Source: Prorocentrum cordatum
Lineage: Eukaryota > Sar > Dinophyceae > Prorocentrales > Prorocentraceae
Direction: 5' to 3'
Length of the DNA: 64,000 nucleotides
Assembly: GCA_963575745.1 (NCBI GenBank)
Contig: CAUYUJ010000372.1
Span: forward strand, 40,001 to 104,000
Positions 11,125-21,535 of this stretch are shown piece after piece. A program made the translations under genes and the position numbers. The notes under the pieces were generated by a model that saw only the letters and a program-made list of their open reading frames with translations, ran no database searches and was not told the origin of the DNA. The stretch's first letter is position 1, and each line of letters starts with the position of its first letter.

Positions 11125-13022
11125 GATCCCTGGGGGGCTGCGAACTGCGCAACTGTCGCCACTTTCGTGGGCTCCTGGGAAGCACGGCCGAGTCGGGGAG
11201 TAAGCGGACACAGCCGAGACCTCGCAGCTACCCAGGGGGTTGCGAACTACGCAATCGTCGCCACTTTTGTAAGCTTCTGGGAGGTCCAGCGGCGTGGTGT
11301 CCTCGCACATCTAGACCTCGCCCCCCCAGCGTGGATTCGAACTGCACAACCATCCTCGGATTCGTGGGCTCCTGGGAGGTCCGGCGGAGCGTTGCGCTAC
11401 ACACGTCACAACTAGACCTCGCCCTCCCTGGGGGGCTGAGAACTGCGCAGCTGTCGCTGCTTTCGTGTGCGCTGGGCCTGTGAGGAGAAAACTTGCAAGC
11501 TTCACAACTGATGGACAGGGAACCCCGCCATGCTAAAACAGGCCGAGGAGTACGATGAGAAGAAGAAAGAGGAGATAACAGCGATAGGATCTCCGATCAT
11601 GTGTTCCTCAGAGGTCCATTGGAGTGGTGTCCCACACGCATCAGGGCTAGAAATCGTCCACCCTGCGCGGCTGCGAAGTTCGCAACTGTCGCCGCTTTCG
11701 TGGGTTGCTTAGAGGTCCAGCGGAGTGGTGTCCTACGCACATCAGAACTAATTCCTCGCCCTCCCTGCGCGACTGCGAACTGCGCATCCGTCGTCGCTCT
11801 CGTGGGCTCCTGGGAGGTCCAGCGGAGTGGTGTCCTTTGCACATCAAGACTTAACCTCGCCCTCCCTGCAGGGTTACTGGGAACTGCGCAACCATCGCCG
11901 TTGCTGTACGCTTCTGGGAGGTCCAAAGGAGTGGTGCACTGGACACGTCAGAACTAGACCTCGCCCTCGCTGCGCCGCTGCGATCAGGGCAGCTGTCGTC
12001 GTTGTCGTGGGCTCCTGGCATGTCCTGGTGTCCTACCCACCTCAGAACTGGACCTCGCCCCCCTGCAGGGCTGCGAACTGCGCAAACGTCGCCGAAGTCG
12101 TAGGCTCCTTAGAGGTCCAGCGAACTGGTATCCTACGCACATCAGGACTCGACCTCACCCTCCCTGCGGGGGCTGCGGAATGCGCAACCCGCGCCGCTTT
12201 CGTGGGCTCCTTGGAGGTCCAGCGGAGTGGTGTCCTATGCACATCGGGACTAAACCTCGTCCTCCCTGCGGAGCTCCAATATGTGCAACTGTCGTCGTTG
12301 CCATGGGCTCCTGGGGGGTCCTGGTGCCATGCGAACAGCAGAACTACTTCCTCGACCTCCCTGCGGGGCCGCGAGCTGCGCAACTGTCGCCGCCTTCGAA
12401 CGCCCCCGGCAGGTCCAGCGGACTGGTGTCCTACGCGCGTGAAGTCTAAACCTCGCCCTGCCTGCACGGCTGCGAACAGAACAGCGGTCGCCGCTTTCGT
12501 GGGCTCCTTGGAGGTCCAATGGGGCGTCCTATGCACATCAGATCTAAGCCTCGTCCCCCCTGCAAGGCTGCGAACAGCGCAACTGTCGCGGCTTCCGTGG
12601 CCTCCTGACAGGTCCCGCGGAGTGGTGTCCTACGCGCACCAGAACTAGGCCTCGTCCTCCCTGCGGGGCTGCGAAATTCGCAACTGTCGCCGCTTTCGTA
12701 GGCTCCTGGGAGGTCCACCCGAGTGGTGTGCTACGCACGTCAGGTCTAAATCTCGCCGTTCCTGCGCGGCTGCGAACACAGAGCAGCTGTCGCCGCTACC
12801 GTGGGCGTCTTGGAGGTCCAGTGGTGTCCTTTTTGCACATCAGGACTAGGCCTCGTCCTCCATGCGGAGCTGCGAACTGCGCAACTGTCGCCGCTTTCGT
12901 GGATTTATTTGAGGTCCAGCGGAGTGGTGTCCTGCGCACATCAGGACTAGACCTCGCCCGCCCTGCGTAGCTGCGAGCTGCGCGACTGTCGCCGCTGTTG
13001 TGGGCTACTGGGAGGTCTAGTG
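11125..13022 (+). repeat. about 100-bp satellite array, roughly 18 units
   Basis: The monomer reads approximately TGCGCAACTGTCGCCGCTTT, CGTGGGCTCCTGGGAGGTCC, AGCGGAGTGGTGTCCTACGC, ACATCAGGACTAGACCTCGC, CCTCCCTGCGGGGCTGCGAA. Units are 10-25% diverged and vary in length. About 120 bp of unrelated sequence interrupts the array at 11475-11600. Its reverse complement is clearly related to the array at 22524-23710. Confidence 0.85.
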
Positions 13023-13029
13023 AAGTTAT

Positions 13030-13560
13030 GTATTACGTCTGGCCAGGGGGGGCACCAACCATGCCGCGCTGAGCCGAACATGTGGACTAGGCGGCTCACA
13101 CCGCTGGTCCTTCGGAACCACAGAGAACAGTATGATTTACAACGCCTGTCTCCTGGGCTGGCCACACGCTGCATGTTGTTTGGGAGATTTGTCTGTGCTT
13201 TGAAATTCGCCACTAACGCAAATATTCGAAGTCGGTGTTCGCGTGTGTTCAGGAGGGTGCCCAAAACCGCACCGCTTTGCATCGCACATCTGGAGCTAAG
13301 CTGCTCACACTGGTGGCCCGTCGGACCCGCAGAGTACAGTGTCATGTGCAATCGCGTCTCCCATAACTGTCACATGCTGCATGTTGTTTTCCCGTCTGGT
13401 CAGGAGGTCGCCAAAACCATACAGAATTGCGCCGCAAATACGGGCTAGGTGGGTCACCGGTCACGCCAGTGGTCCTTCGGACCCTCAGACGACAATACCA
13501 TGCGCAATCGCTTCTCTCACGTGAATCATATGCCGCATTCCTTTGTGGATTATGTTCGAA
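13030..13560 (+). repeat. diverged 150-210-bp tandem repeat, three units
   Basis: The phrase CAC(A/G)CC(G/A) then GTGGTCCTTCGGA recurs at about 13092, 13302 and 13458. Each is followed by CAGA-ACA-TATG-CAATCGC and TGCATGTTGTTT-like segments. Overlapping frames do not agree between units. Confidence 0.55.
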
Positions 13561-13705
13561 TTCTGAAGATCATCGCTACCTCAATTGTTCAAAATGTCTT
13601 GTCTTCCCGTCTCCGATCTGGATCGAACGAGTTATGTTTTGTGTGAGTGGCGACGTTGGCGGTCTGAGGCGTTCTGTGGCGAAGTGCCTAAGAGGTTGAC
13701 ACAGA

Positions 13706-13733
13706 CACATAGATAGATAGATAGATATATAGA

Positions 13734-13769
<36 letters not shown>

Positions 13770-13815
13770 TAGATAGATAGATAGATATATAGATATATCG
13801 ATAGATATGTATATA
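13706..13815 (+). repeat. (GATA)n microsatellite
   Basis: GATAGATAGATA with one GACA block, ending in TATATATA next to the hairpin at 13818. Confidence 0.95.
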
Positions 13816-13817
13816 TA

Positions 13818-13857
13818 CTAGAACCACGCGCGCGCTTCGCGCGCGCTTAGGTTCTAG
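13818..13857. other. GC hairpin
   Basis: CTAGAACC pairs with GGTTCTAG (8 bp). Inside, an 8-bp CGCGCGCG stem closes a 3-nt loop. A related hairpin lies at 35519-35536, also after TA-rich sequence and also followed by GTTCTAG. Confidence 0.7.
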
Positions 13858-13959
13858 CTAGGAGGCGAGCTTGAGTCAACGAAAGTCGCAGGGAAGGGGC
13901 AGGGGGAAGAAGGCCAGAGAGCGCTGAAGGATACAAATATCGGAACCCTCTTGTGATTT

Positions 13960-14718
13960 TGTGGGGGGCCTCGTCCGGCCGCTCGCTGGGAGTTTGACGT
14001 AGCTTCTCGGGAGCCTCTGAACCTGTCGGGGGCCTCCTGGAAGCAGGTGCGAAGCATTTCGGGGGCCGATTTGGGGCTTCTCGGGGCCTCCTTTGGGCCT
14101 CTTGGGGGTCTCCTGGGGCCTCTTGAGGGGCCTCCTTGGGGCCTCCTGGCGGCCTCTTGGGGCGGAAGGCTCGACCTTGCGGTTCGTGGTCCCCCTCTGG
14201 GCCCCCTCTTGGGCCCGTCTTGGGGCCCTCTTGGGCCATCTTGGGCGCCTCTTGGGCCGTCTTGGGGCCCTCTCGGGCTGTCCTGGGGCCCTCTTGGAAG
14301 CTTCTTGGGCCGTCTTGGGGCGGTCTTGGAGGCCTCTTGGGCCGTCTTGGACACGATGAAAGCCCGAGATGCGAACATGCGAAAAATATACGTTTTCCCA
14401 TAGGAATGGCACGATTTTTGTTTCTTGGACCTCTCTTGGGGTGCCTCTCGGAACGTCTTGGGGTGCTTTTGGGAGCCTTTGGCGCCTCTTGGCGGCATTT
14501 TGGCGCCTCCTGGAACCTCTTGGGCCGGAAGCTCGGAATTCGAGGTTGGCTTTCTCCGTCTGGGACCCCTCTCGAACTCGTCTTGGGGCTCTCTTCGGCC
14601 GTCTTGGGGCCGTCTTGGGGCCGTCCTGGGCCACTCGTGCCGCAGGCCGTCAGCCCCTTGGAAGCGCTCCCGGAGGCCCTCGTATACAGTCTTCTTGTCG
14701 CCTCTTGGGCCGTTTTTC

Positions 14719-14720
<2 letters not shown>
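13960..14720 (-). repeat. degenerate repeat, opposite orientation
   Basis: GGCCTCTTGGGGCCTCC and GGCCGTCTTGGGGCC runs: the reverse complement of the sequence type at 3262. It holds two AT-rich islands (see 14349-14861). Confidence 0.7.
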
Positions 14721-14755
<35 letters not shown>

Positions 14756-14861
14756 TTGGACGCGGTGAAAGCCCAAGGTGCGAACATGCGAAAAATATAC
14801 GTTTTCCCATAGGAATGGCACGATTTTTGCTTCTTGGGCCTCTCTTGGGCTGCCTCTCGGA
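14349..14861 (+). repeat. conserved 104-bp island, two copies
   Basis: 14349-14452 and 14758-14861 are nearly identical. Both contain GCGAACATGCGAAAAATATA, CGTTTTCCCATAGGAATGGC and ACGATTTTTG, then CTCTCTTGGG-TGCCTCTCGG. They sit inside GC-rich degenerate repeat, and their AT-rich sequence is far better conserved than the DNA around them. Confidence 0.8.
14721..14755 (+). repeat. poly-C run of 35
   Basis: An uninterrupted run of 35 C. True length is uncertain in assemblies. Confidence 0.9.
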
Positions 14862-15159
14862 GCGTGCGCGTCCTTCTCGTCCTCCAGGTCATCCGTCCAA
14901 TTCGTTCCTACCGCCCCCTGTCCCCGCCGCGCAGAGATCAGGTGGCTTGGAGCTTGGAGCTCTGGTGGTGCACAGATCCCGAGAGGAACGACCATGGCCC
15001 CGGCGGGGAGGTGGGAAGGAAGCCCCGCCCGCGCGGCCCACGGAACCCCCGCGTGAAGAGGCCCATGACTCCGCCTTGCTCTCTCGAGTCGTCGTGGCTG
15101 CCGCCGCCGTCGTGGCCGTCGCCACAGCATCGCCGCCGGCGCCGCTGGCGCCGGCGGCG

Positions 15160-15167
15160 CCCCCGCC

Positions 15168-15232
<65 letters not shown>

Positions 15233-15526
15233 GAGAGGACTCCATGGAATCTTGTCTTGTCTCGTCGTCGTGCTCGTCGTCGCCGCCGTGGTCGTGGTCG
15301 TAGTCGTCGTCGTGGTCGTGGTCATGGTCGGGGTCGTGATCGTGGTCGTGGTCGTGATCGTGATCGTGGTGGTCGTGCTCGTCGTTGGGGACGTACTCGT
15401 CGTCGTCGTGCCCGCGCACGCGTATGCCACTTCCGGCGAGCAAAGGCTCGTCAATCCGCACTGCGCCCCCCGCCCGCCCCAGCCCGGCCGGCGGCGCGGG
15501 AGCGCCGCAGCCAGCGGGTCCCACAT

Positions 15527-15559
<33 letters not shown>

Positions 15560-15649
15560 GCCTCGTCGTCGTCGTCCTCGTCGTCGGCGTCGGCGTCGTC
15601 GTCGAGTTCGTCGTCCTCATCATCGTCGTCGTCGTCAAGGTCGGCGCCA

Positions 15650-15684
<35 letters not shown>

Positions 15685-15688
15685 TGCT

Positions 15689-15726
<38 letters not shown>

Positions 15727-15804
15727 AGCGGCGGCGGCGGCGTCGGCGTCGGCGTCGGCGTCGGCATCGGCGTCGACGTCGGCGTCGGCGTCTGAGTCGG
15801 CGTT

Positions 15805-15849
<45 letters not shown>

Positions 15850-15940
15850 TTCGTCGTCGTCGTCGGCGTCGGCGTCGGCGTTGTCGTCGTCGTCAGCGTC
15901 GGCGTCGGCGAAGTTGTCTGCATTGGCATCGGCGTTCGCG

Positions 15941-15973
<33 letters not shown>

Positions 15974-16509
15974 GCGTTGGCGTCGACGTCTGCGTCGGCA
16001 TCAGCGCCGGCGTCGGCGTTGGCGTCGGCGTCGTCGTCGTCGTCGTCGGCGTCGGCGGCAGCGTCGGCGTCGGCGTCAGCGTTAGCGTCAGCGTCGGCGT
16101 CGTCAGCGTCGTCGGTCGTCGGTCGTCGGTCGTCGGTCGTGGTGGTCGTCCGACGTCCGTGATCCGTCGTTCGTCGTTCGTCGTCCGTCGTCCGCCGTCC
16201 GCCGTCCGTCCTCCGTCGTCCGTCGTCCGTCGTTCGTCGTTCGTCGTCTGTCGTCCGTCGTCCGTCGTCCGTCGTCCGTCCTCGTCGTCGTCGTCGGCGG
16301 CGTCGTCGCCGTCGTCGTCGTCGTCGTTGCCGTCGTGTTCGTGTTCGTCGTCGTCGTCGGCGTCGTCGTCGTCGTGGTCGTCATCGTCGTCGTCTCCGTC
16401 GCTCGCCCGTCTGGCGGCCTCCGCGAGCTCCACGCGGGCCCGCACCCAGGCCTCGTCGAGCTCGATCCTGGCTCTGGCCCTCACCGCCTCGGGAAGGGCG
16501 ACGCGACGA

Positions 16510-16544
<35 letters not shown>

Positions 16545-16660
16545 ACGAACGACAAAACACGGTTGACGGCGGATTGCGACGGACGACGACGGATAACGAC
16601 GGTGGCGGCGGCGTCGGCGGCGGCGGCGGCGGCGACGACGGATCACGACGGCGGCGATGA
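15160..16660 (+). repeat. 1.5-kb CGN triplet tract
   Basis: Starts as (GTC)n, passes through (GGCGTC)n at 15640-16100, then (GTCCGTC)-type and (GGC)n. Both strands give very long Arg/Ser/Ala/Thr/Asp frames (up to 585 codons) purely because no stop codon can form. About 15420-15520 is more complex. Confidence 0.9.
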
Positions 16661-17434
16661 GGACTGAGCTTCAAGGAATGAGAGTGCTGGGCATGTGTTT
16701 TACCGCCCGTTGTGCGCATCCCTGGCAGCTCCCTGGCCCTACCCCCCGCTCCCAGCAGCCCTCTCGACTCTCGAGGACCTGCTGCACACAGCGGGGCGCC
16801 CCGGCGCCGGCACGACCAGCCGCCCAGGTGGACGCGCCCCCGCTGGCCGCGACTCCCCCATCGTCGCTCTGCCGCGCAGCCGTGACTCCTGTGAAGCGCC
16901 CCGCCCCAGGTGGGATCTGGGGACGCGTTAATGCGCGCACGGGCCACGAGCGGAATCCATCCCCAGACCCTCGGCCCGGCATTCCAAGAAGAGCCCCGTG
17001 GCGATGGGACCACCAGCAGAGCCCCCCAAATTTGCACTCGTGCCGTTCGCAGTTCTCCAGCAGAAGTGACCCTGGCCCAAGGCTGGCCCCAGCTTTCCTT
17101 GGGAGGCGCAGAAGAGGACTTGTTTGAAATCCCGAAGCGGTGCGGTGACAGACCGTGCGGTGACCTCGAAATCCCCCAAGACCTCACCGCACGGTCCGTC
17201 ACGGCACGGTCTTGGGACCTCGGATGCCCCAGCCGCCCGAGACCTCCTCGGAGCACGACCCGAGTCCCAAAACCGTGCGGCGACCCCGGATCCCCACCGA
17301 CTCACCGCACGGTGTGGTCACCACCCCGTTTGGGGACCCCCGAACATGGTAATGTCGCACCGTGGTTCCGGCATACCTTCCTCCATTCCCATACCCTCTG
17401 CCAGCGGCGTTCCGCCTTACAGTCAACCAGTCTA
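16661..17434. other. no gene recognised; CCGCACGGT inverted repeats
   Basis: The motif ACCGTGCGGTGA (17152-17163) pairs perfectly with TCACCGCACGGT (17184-17195). Further copies in both orientations occur up to 17315. No other structure seen. Confidence 0.55.
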
Positions 17435-17595
17435 GTAAGGATGCGCGACAAGGATGCAAGGGCCTTGGACGCCCATTCCGAAGCTTTTCGAGCGGGGCGC
17501 GGCAAGCGAAAGCGGCGAAGGATGGACAGAGGAGGCGAGGATGCAAGGGTACCCTTGGGAAGGTTGCCCCTCCTTACTCTCATGGTCTACTGTAA
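17435..17595 (+). repeat. interspersed repeat C, copy 1
   Basis: Reads AAGGATGCGCGACAAGGATG, CAAGGGCCTTGGACGCCCAT, GAAGCTTTTCGAGCGGGGC, then GGATGCAAGGGTACCCTTGG and AGGTTGCCCCTCCTTAC. Related copies lie at 19018 (+), 52131 (+, truncated) and 52425-52262 (-). Confidence 0.7.
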
Positions 17596-18407
17596 GCTTC
17601 ACGGCAGCCGCAGCTGGGAGCCATCGCGGCCCCTCGCCCGGATGCACGAGGGGACAGCCTTGCGTGCGCACCAGGGGCCCTGCCGCGCTCCATCTGCGCG
17701 AGCGCGAGGACGGCACCGCTTCGCATGCTGCGCAGCTCCATCGAAGATGCTCACATCACGAGGCTGCTCTGTCTCGCGGATGCCGCCACCTCGGGGCAGC
17801 TTCCAGCTTGCTTGATGACGTTCCTGTAGAGCGTGGGCTGGGGTGTGTTGGGAGGAGGGGGAGAGTCGAGGCTCTCCTGCACGCGCGACGGGCCTGAGGG
17901 TCACGAGTGCCGCATGGCACCGCGGCGGGCCTGAGGGTCACGAAAGCCGCGCACCACGGCTCGCCCCTCAGCCAGCACGAATTTGCCGAGTGCATTGCAT
18001 TGCATTGGCACTCTGGCTCCCACTCCTACGCCCCAGCATATTATGTCCGCTTCTCTTCCTCCCTCCCTCGCCCACCCAGCTGCAGAAACGAATGGTGCCC
18101 GCAACAATCCCAATCTGACATGGGACATTGAACAGAATGTCGTGCAATTTTCGTTGCGTCGGACTTCTGTTGCCGCCCTAGGACGGAGGCGGAAGTCTGG
18201 GCAGAAACTCGCCTGCGTTGAGGAGAACAGGCTGGCGTGCCGTCCACAGCTCGCCGCGCATCCCAGTATGCTGTCCCCTCTCCCGATCCTGCCTTCTCCA
18301 TCTATTGTGACTGCCTCTCTTCCTGCCCCCCCGTCGCCCCGCCCAGTGGTGGCAGCAGCGAATGGTCAGCTCGGACACTAGGCCTGCCGGCCCGGCCCGC
18401 CGCGGAG
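17596..18407. other. no gene recognised
   Basis: Includes a short direct repeat, GGGCCTGAGGGTCACGA (two copies near 17890 and 17928). Otherwise unremarkable. Confidence 0.5.
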
Positions 18408-18587
18408 CCTTTTGATTGGGTCGGGCATGTCCCCCTACAGGCGGACTTGGGACGCAAAACAAAAAACATACGCCAAAAATGCCCCCAAACTTCACAACAC
18501 AAAATACCAAACAATCGTCCCCTGACGATGATTTGACTATTTTTGAAGATCCCCCCCGCAGAGGGACAGGCCCAGCTTACCTTTTCG
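18408..18587 (+). mobile_element. inverted-repeat miniature element, copy 2
   Basis: Flanks CCTTTTGA (18408-18415) and CCTTTTCG (18580-18587) are an 8-bp duplication with two changes. The 164-bp element begins TTGGGTCGGGCATGTCCCCC and ends in the complementary GGGACAGGCCCAGCTTA. Confidence 0.7.
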
Positions 18588-18787
18588 AGCACCGCGCGGG
18601 CCCGCGCGGCACCCCCTCGCACGCCCGTCGCCAAAAATGCTCCAAAGCTTTACAAAACAAATCTCAACAAATCGTCCCCAGACTATTTCTTGACTATGTT
18701 TTGAGGATCCCCCCAAGCAGAGGGGCAGGCCCAGCTCACCTTTCTGAGCACCGCGCGGGCCCGCGCGGCACCCCCCTCGCACGCCCG
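18588..18787 (+). repeat. tandem duplication of the right half of copy 2 plus its flank
   Basis: Sequence from about 18470 (CGCCAAAAATGC) to 18628 is repeated at about 18628-18787. The repeated block includes the element right end (GAGGGGCAGGCCCAGCT) and the GCGCGGGCCCGCGCGGCACC flank, so the duplication happened after insertion. Confidence 0.7.
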
Positions 18788-18837
18788 AGCAGGCGACGGG
18801 CGCGCACGCGGAGGCACGAGCTTCAGGGCACAACCAA

Positions 18838-19017
18838 GACTGGCATTAAGCCGGGCATGTCCCCCTACAGGCGGTTCTTGGGCGAAAATGTTGAAATACC
18901 CCCCAAATACTCCAAACATGATCAAAAATAATCCAAACATCGTCCCCAGACTATTTTCTGATTATTTTTGAATACTTTTCCTGTAGAGGGAGGGACACGC
19001 CCGACTTAAGACTGGCA
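18838..19017 (+). mobile_element. inverted-repeat miniature element, copy 3, with 8-bp target duplication
   Basis: Perfect GACTGGCA direct repeats (18838-18845, 19010-19017) bound a 164-bp element starting TTAAGCCGGGCATGTCCCCC and ending GGGACACGCCCGACTTAA. The interior shares AATCGTCCCCAGACTATTT-like sequence with copy 2. Confidence 0.8.
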
Positions 19018-19170
19018 ACAACGATGCGCGATAAAGGGTGCAGGCCCCTTGTGCGCCCAGGTGTAGGATCTTCGACCGGGGCTAGCCATCGAGAGTAGTT
19101 GAGGATGGACCGGCGGGGCAAGGATGCAAGGGTGCCCTTGAGAAGGTTACCCCTCCTTACCATAAATTTA
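19018..19170 (+). repeat. interspersed repeat C, copy 2
   Basis: GATGCGCGATAAAGGGTGCA, GGCCCCTTGTGCGCCC, then GGATGCAAGGGTGCCCTTGA and AGGTTACCCCTCCTTAC. It begins immediately after element copy 3. Confidence 0.65.
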
Positions 19171-20570
19171 GGTTGTAGACTGGAACAGGTGCTCCCAGAA
19201 TGTTCCTGACGAGGCCCGCCGGAACACTCTGAACAGGGCGGTGGTGATGGGTGTGAAGAGGAGGTCGATGGTTGCTGGTGGGAGGACAGTAGTCCCAGCG
19301 TGTCCCACTGACTACCTACCAGACCACCCAAACCCAAGCCGAAGACCTCAATTTCGGGTTGGGGGGGGTACGGGTTCCATGCGTGTTTTTTCGGTGTTCC
19401 CCGACCCCCCCCACTGGAAATGGAGGGCAAATCGAGGCCTTCGGGTTGGGTTGGGGTGGTTTGGTGGGTGGTGACCCACGGCCCGTGGGCGCAAGGCCTA
19501 GACGGAGACAGTCGGCGAATGCGCAAGCGTCAGCGTTTGCCTTCCGCCGGCTGACGGCAGATAGCCACGGCAGGACAGAGCATCGCTCCAACCTTACCTC
19601 TTCACTCTATTATTCCTCCCTTCCTCGCTCTCCCTCGAACTTCAGCACCAATTCTCATACACGCCACAACGCGGCGCGATTCCCCGTGGAGGGGACACCC
19701 CACTCCCCGCCCTACTGCCGCTCTGTGTTACGGGGCGCAGGAGGGCAAGGGAGGAGAGGAGAGAGAGGAGGATGGTGGGCATGGGAGCCTGCACAGGACT
19801 GTCCTAGAAAGCCCCAGCTCTCCGATGATCCCCAGCTCTCCGATGATCCCCTCCAATAGCACCCCCCCACAACGGCCCGCCATCTGGGGACCTGCCCATG
19901 TCGGTGGGTGCCCCGTGAATGGTGTGCTCGCCAATTATGGCCCACCATCTTGAGATCTGTGCAGGTCGGCGCCCCGTCAGGAGTGTGCCCGCGTGTATCG
20001 GGGGGGGGGGGGGGGGGGCGCTTAGGGGGTTCACTTGTTTGCTGGGACCTCTCCCTCCTCTCGCCCGCTCCTCCTTGTCGTGTCTGCTGCTCTCCGTCTC
20101 CTCTCCTCACCTCCTCGCCCTTCCCTCTCCTCCTCCTGTTGCTGTGCCCTCCCGTGTCGTCTCCGTCCGTCGCTCTCCCTCCCTCCTGGGGTCGCCTTTC
20201 TTTTTGGCTGTCGTGCCGCCCACTTCTGCGGCCCCCACCTTCCCCCCCCAGCGATGCTTTGCTGCTTGGGGGAGGACGGGCGCAGGCGAGGACGGCAGCC
20301 CCCTGGAGGGAACCAAAGATCCACTCACGAGTCACGCGGAAGACGAAGAGGAGGACGGGAACGACGAGGGCGAGATGGTGCCCTGCCAGAGAACCATGCG
20401 GGGCGGGCGCCGCCTCGGCGGACGCGGCGGCGTCGCCGCTGCGCGCGGAGGCGGCGGCGGCGGCGGAGCCGAGCTCCTGGCGCCAAGCGGGGAGGCAGGC
20501 GGCAGCCTGCCTCCTCCCTCCGGCTCAATGGTTCCTCGCCCTTCTCCTCGCCCCTCCTCCCTGCTCATCT
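19171..20570. other. no gene recognised; GC- and CT-rich
   Basis: A G-run lies at about 20000-20019 and CT-rich sequence at 20041-20200. A short duplicated phrase, CCCAGCTCTCCGATGATCCC, occurs twice near 19825. No recognisable coding content. Confidence 0.5.
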
Positions 20571-21531
20571 CTCCTCCTCCACCTCCTCCTCCTGATTCGT
20601 CCTCCTCATTCGTCCTCCTCCTCCTCCTCCTCCTCCTCCTCCTCCTCCTCCTCCTCCTCCTCCTCCCCCTCTTCCTCCTCTTCCTCCTCCTCCTCCGTCC
20701 TTTCCTCCTCTCTTCCTCCTCTTTCTCCTCACTCCTCCTCCTCCTCCCCTCCTCCTCCTCCTCCTCCTCCTCCTCCTGCCCCTCCTCCTCCTCCTCCTCC
20801 TCCTCCTCCTTCCTCCTCCTCCTCCTCCTGCTCCTTCTCCTGCTCCCCGTCCTCCTCCTCCTCCTCCTCCTCCTCCTCCTCCTCCTCCTCCTCCGCCTCC
20901 TCCTCCTCTTCCTCATCTTCCCTCCCCCTCCTCCTCCCCGTCCCTCCTCCTCCTCCTCCTCCTTCTTCTCCTCCTCCTCCCCTCTTCCTTCTCCCTCTCC
21001 GTCCTCCCTCCTCCTCCTCCTACTCTCCTTCTCCTCCTCCTCCTCCTCCTCCTCTGCCCGCCTTCATTCTCCTTCTCCTCATTCCTTCTCCTCGTTAGTC
21101 CCTCGTCCTTCTCCTCCTCCTCCTTATCCCTCCTCCTCCTCTCCTCCTCCTCCTATATTCCTCCTCCACCTGTCTCATGTATCCTGCATCCTGAATCCTT
21201 GTTCCTCCTCCTCCTCTTTTCCTTCTTCATCTTCTCCCTCCTCCTCCTCCTCCTCCTCCCCTTCTCCCACCCTCCTGCCTGCCTCCCTCCCTGCTCCTCC
21301 CTCCCCCCTCCCCTCCCCCCCTACCCCATCATCAGCGTCGAAATCCAAAACAAGGATCCCCTTCTACCCCCCCTGCCCCTCCTCCTCCTCCTCGTCCTCC
21401 TCCTCCTCCTCCTCCTCCTCTTCCTCCTCCTCCTCCTCTTCCTCTTCCTCTTCCTCCTCCTCCTCCTCCTCCTCCTCCTCCTCCTCCTCCTCCTCCTCCT
21501 CCTCCTCCTCCTCCTCCTCCTCCTCTATCCT
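20571..21531 (+). repeat. near-1-kb CCT pyrimidine tract
   Basis: Almost uninterrupted pyrimidines based on CCT, with TTC and CCC variants. A 60-bp patch near 21320-21365 is less pure. The long Ser/Pro/Leu frames here are composition artefacts. Confidence 0.95.
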
Positions 21532-21535
21532 GCTC

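Noticed and set aside
11125-13022. CRISPR-like array
   Set aside because: No short identical repeats with unique spacers; the whole 100-bp monomer repeats with divergence, so it is a satellite.
14889-16646. 585-codon minus frame and 442-codon plus frame over the CGN tract
   Set aside because: Both exist only because triplet repeats lack stop codons; composition is Arg/Thr/Asp or Ser/Ala only.
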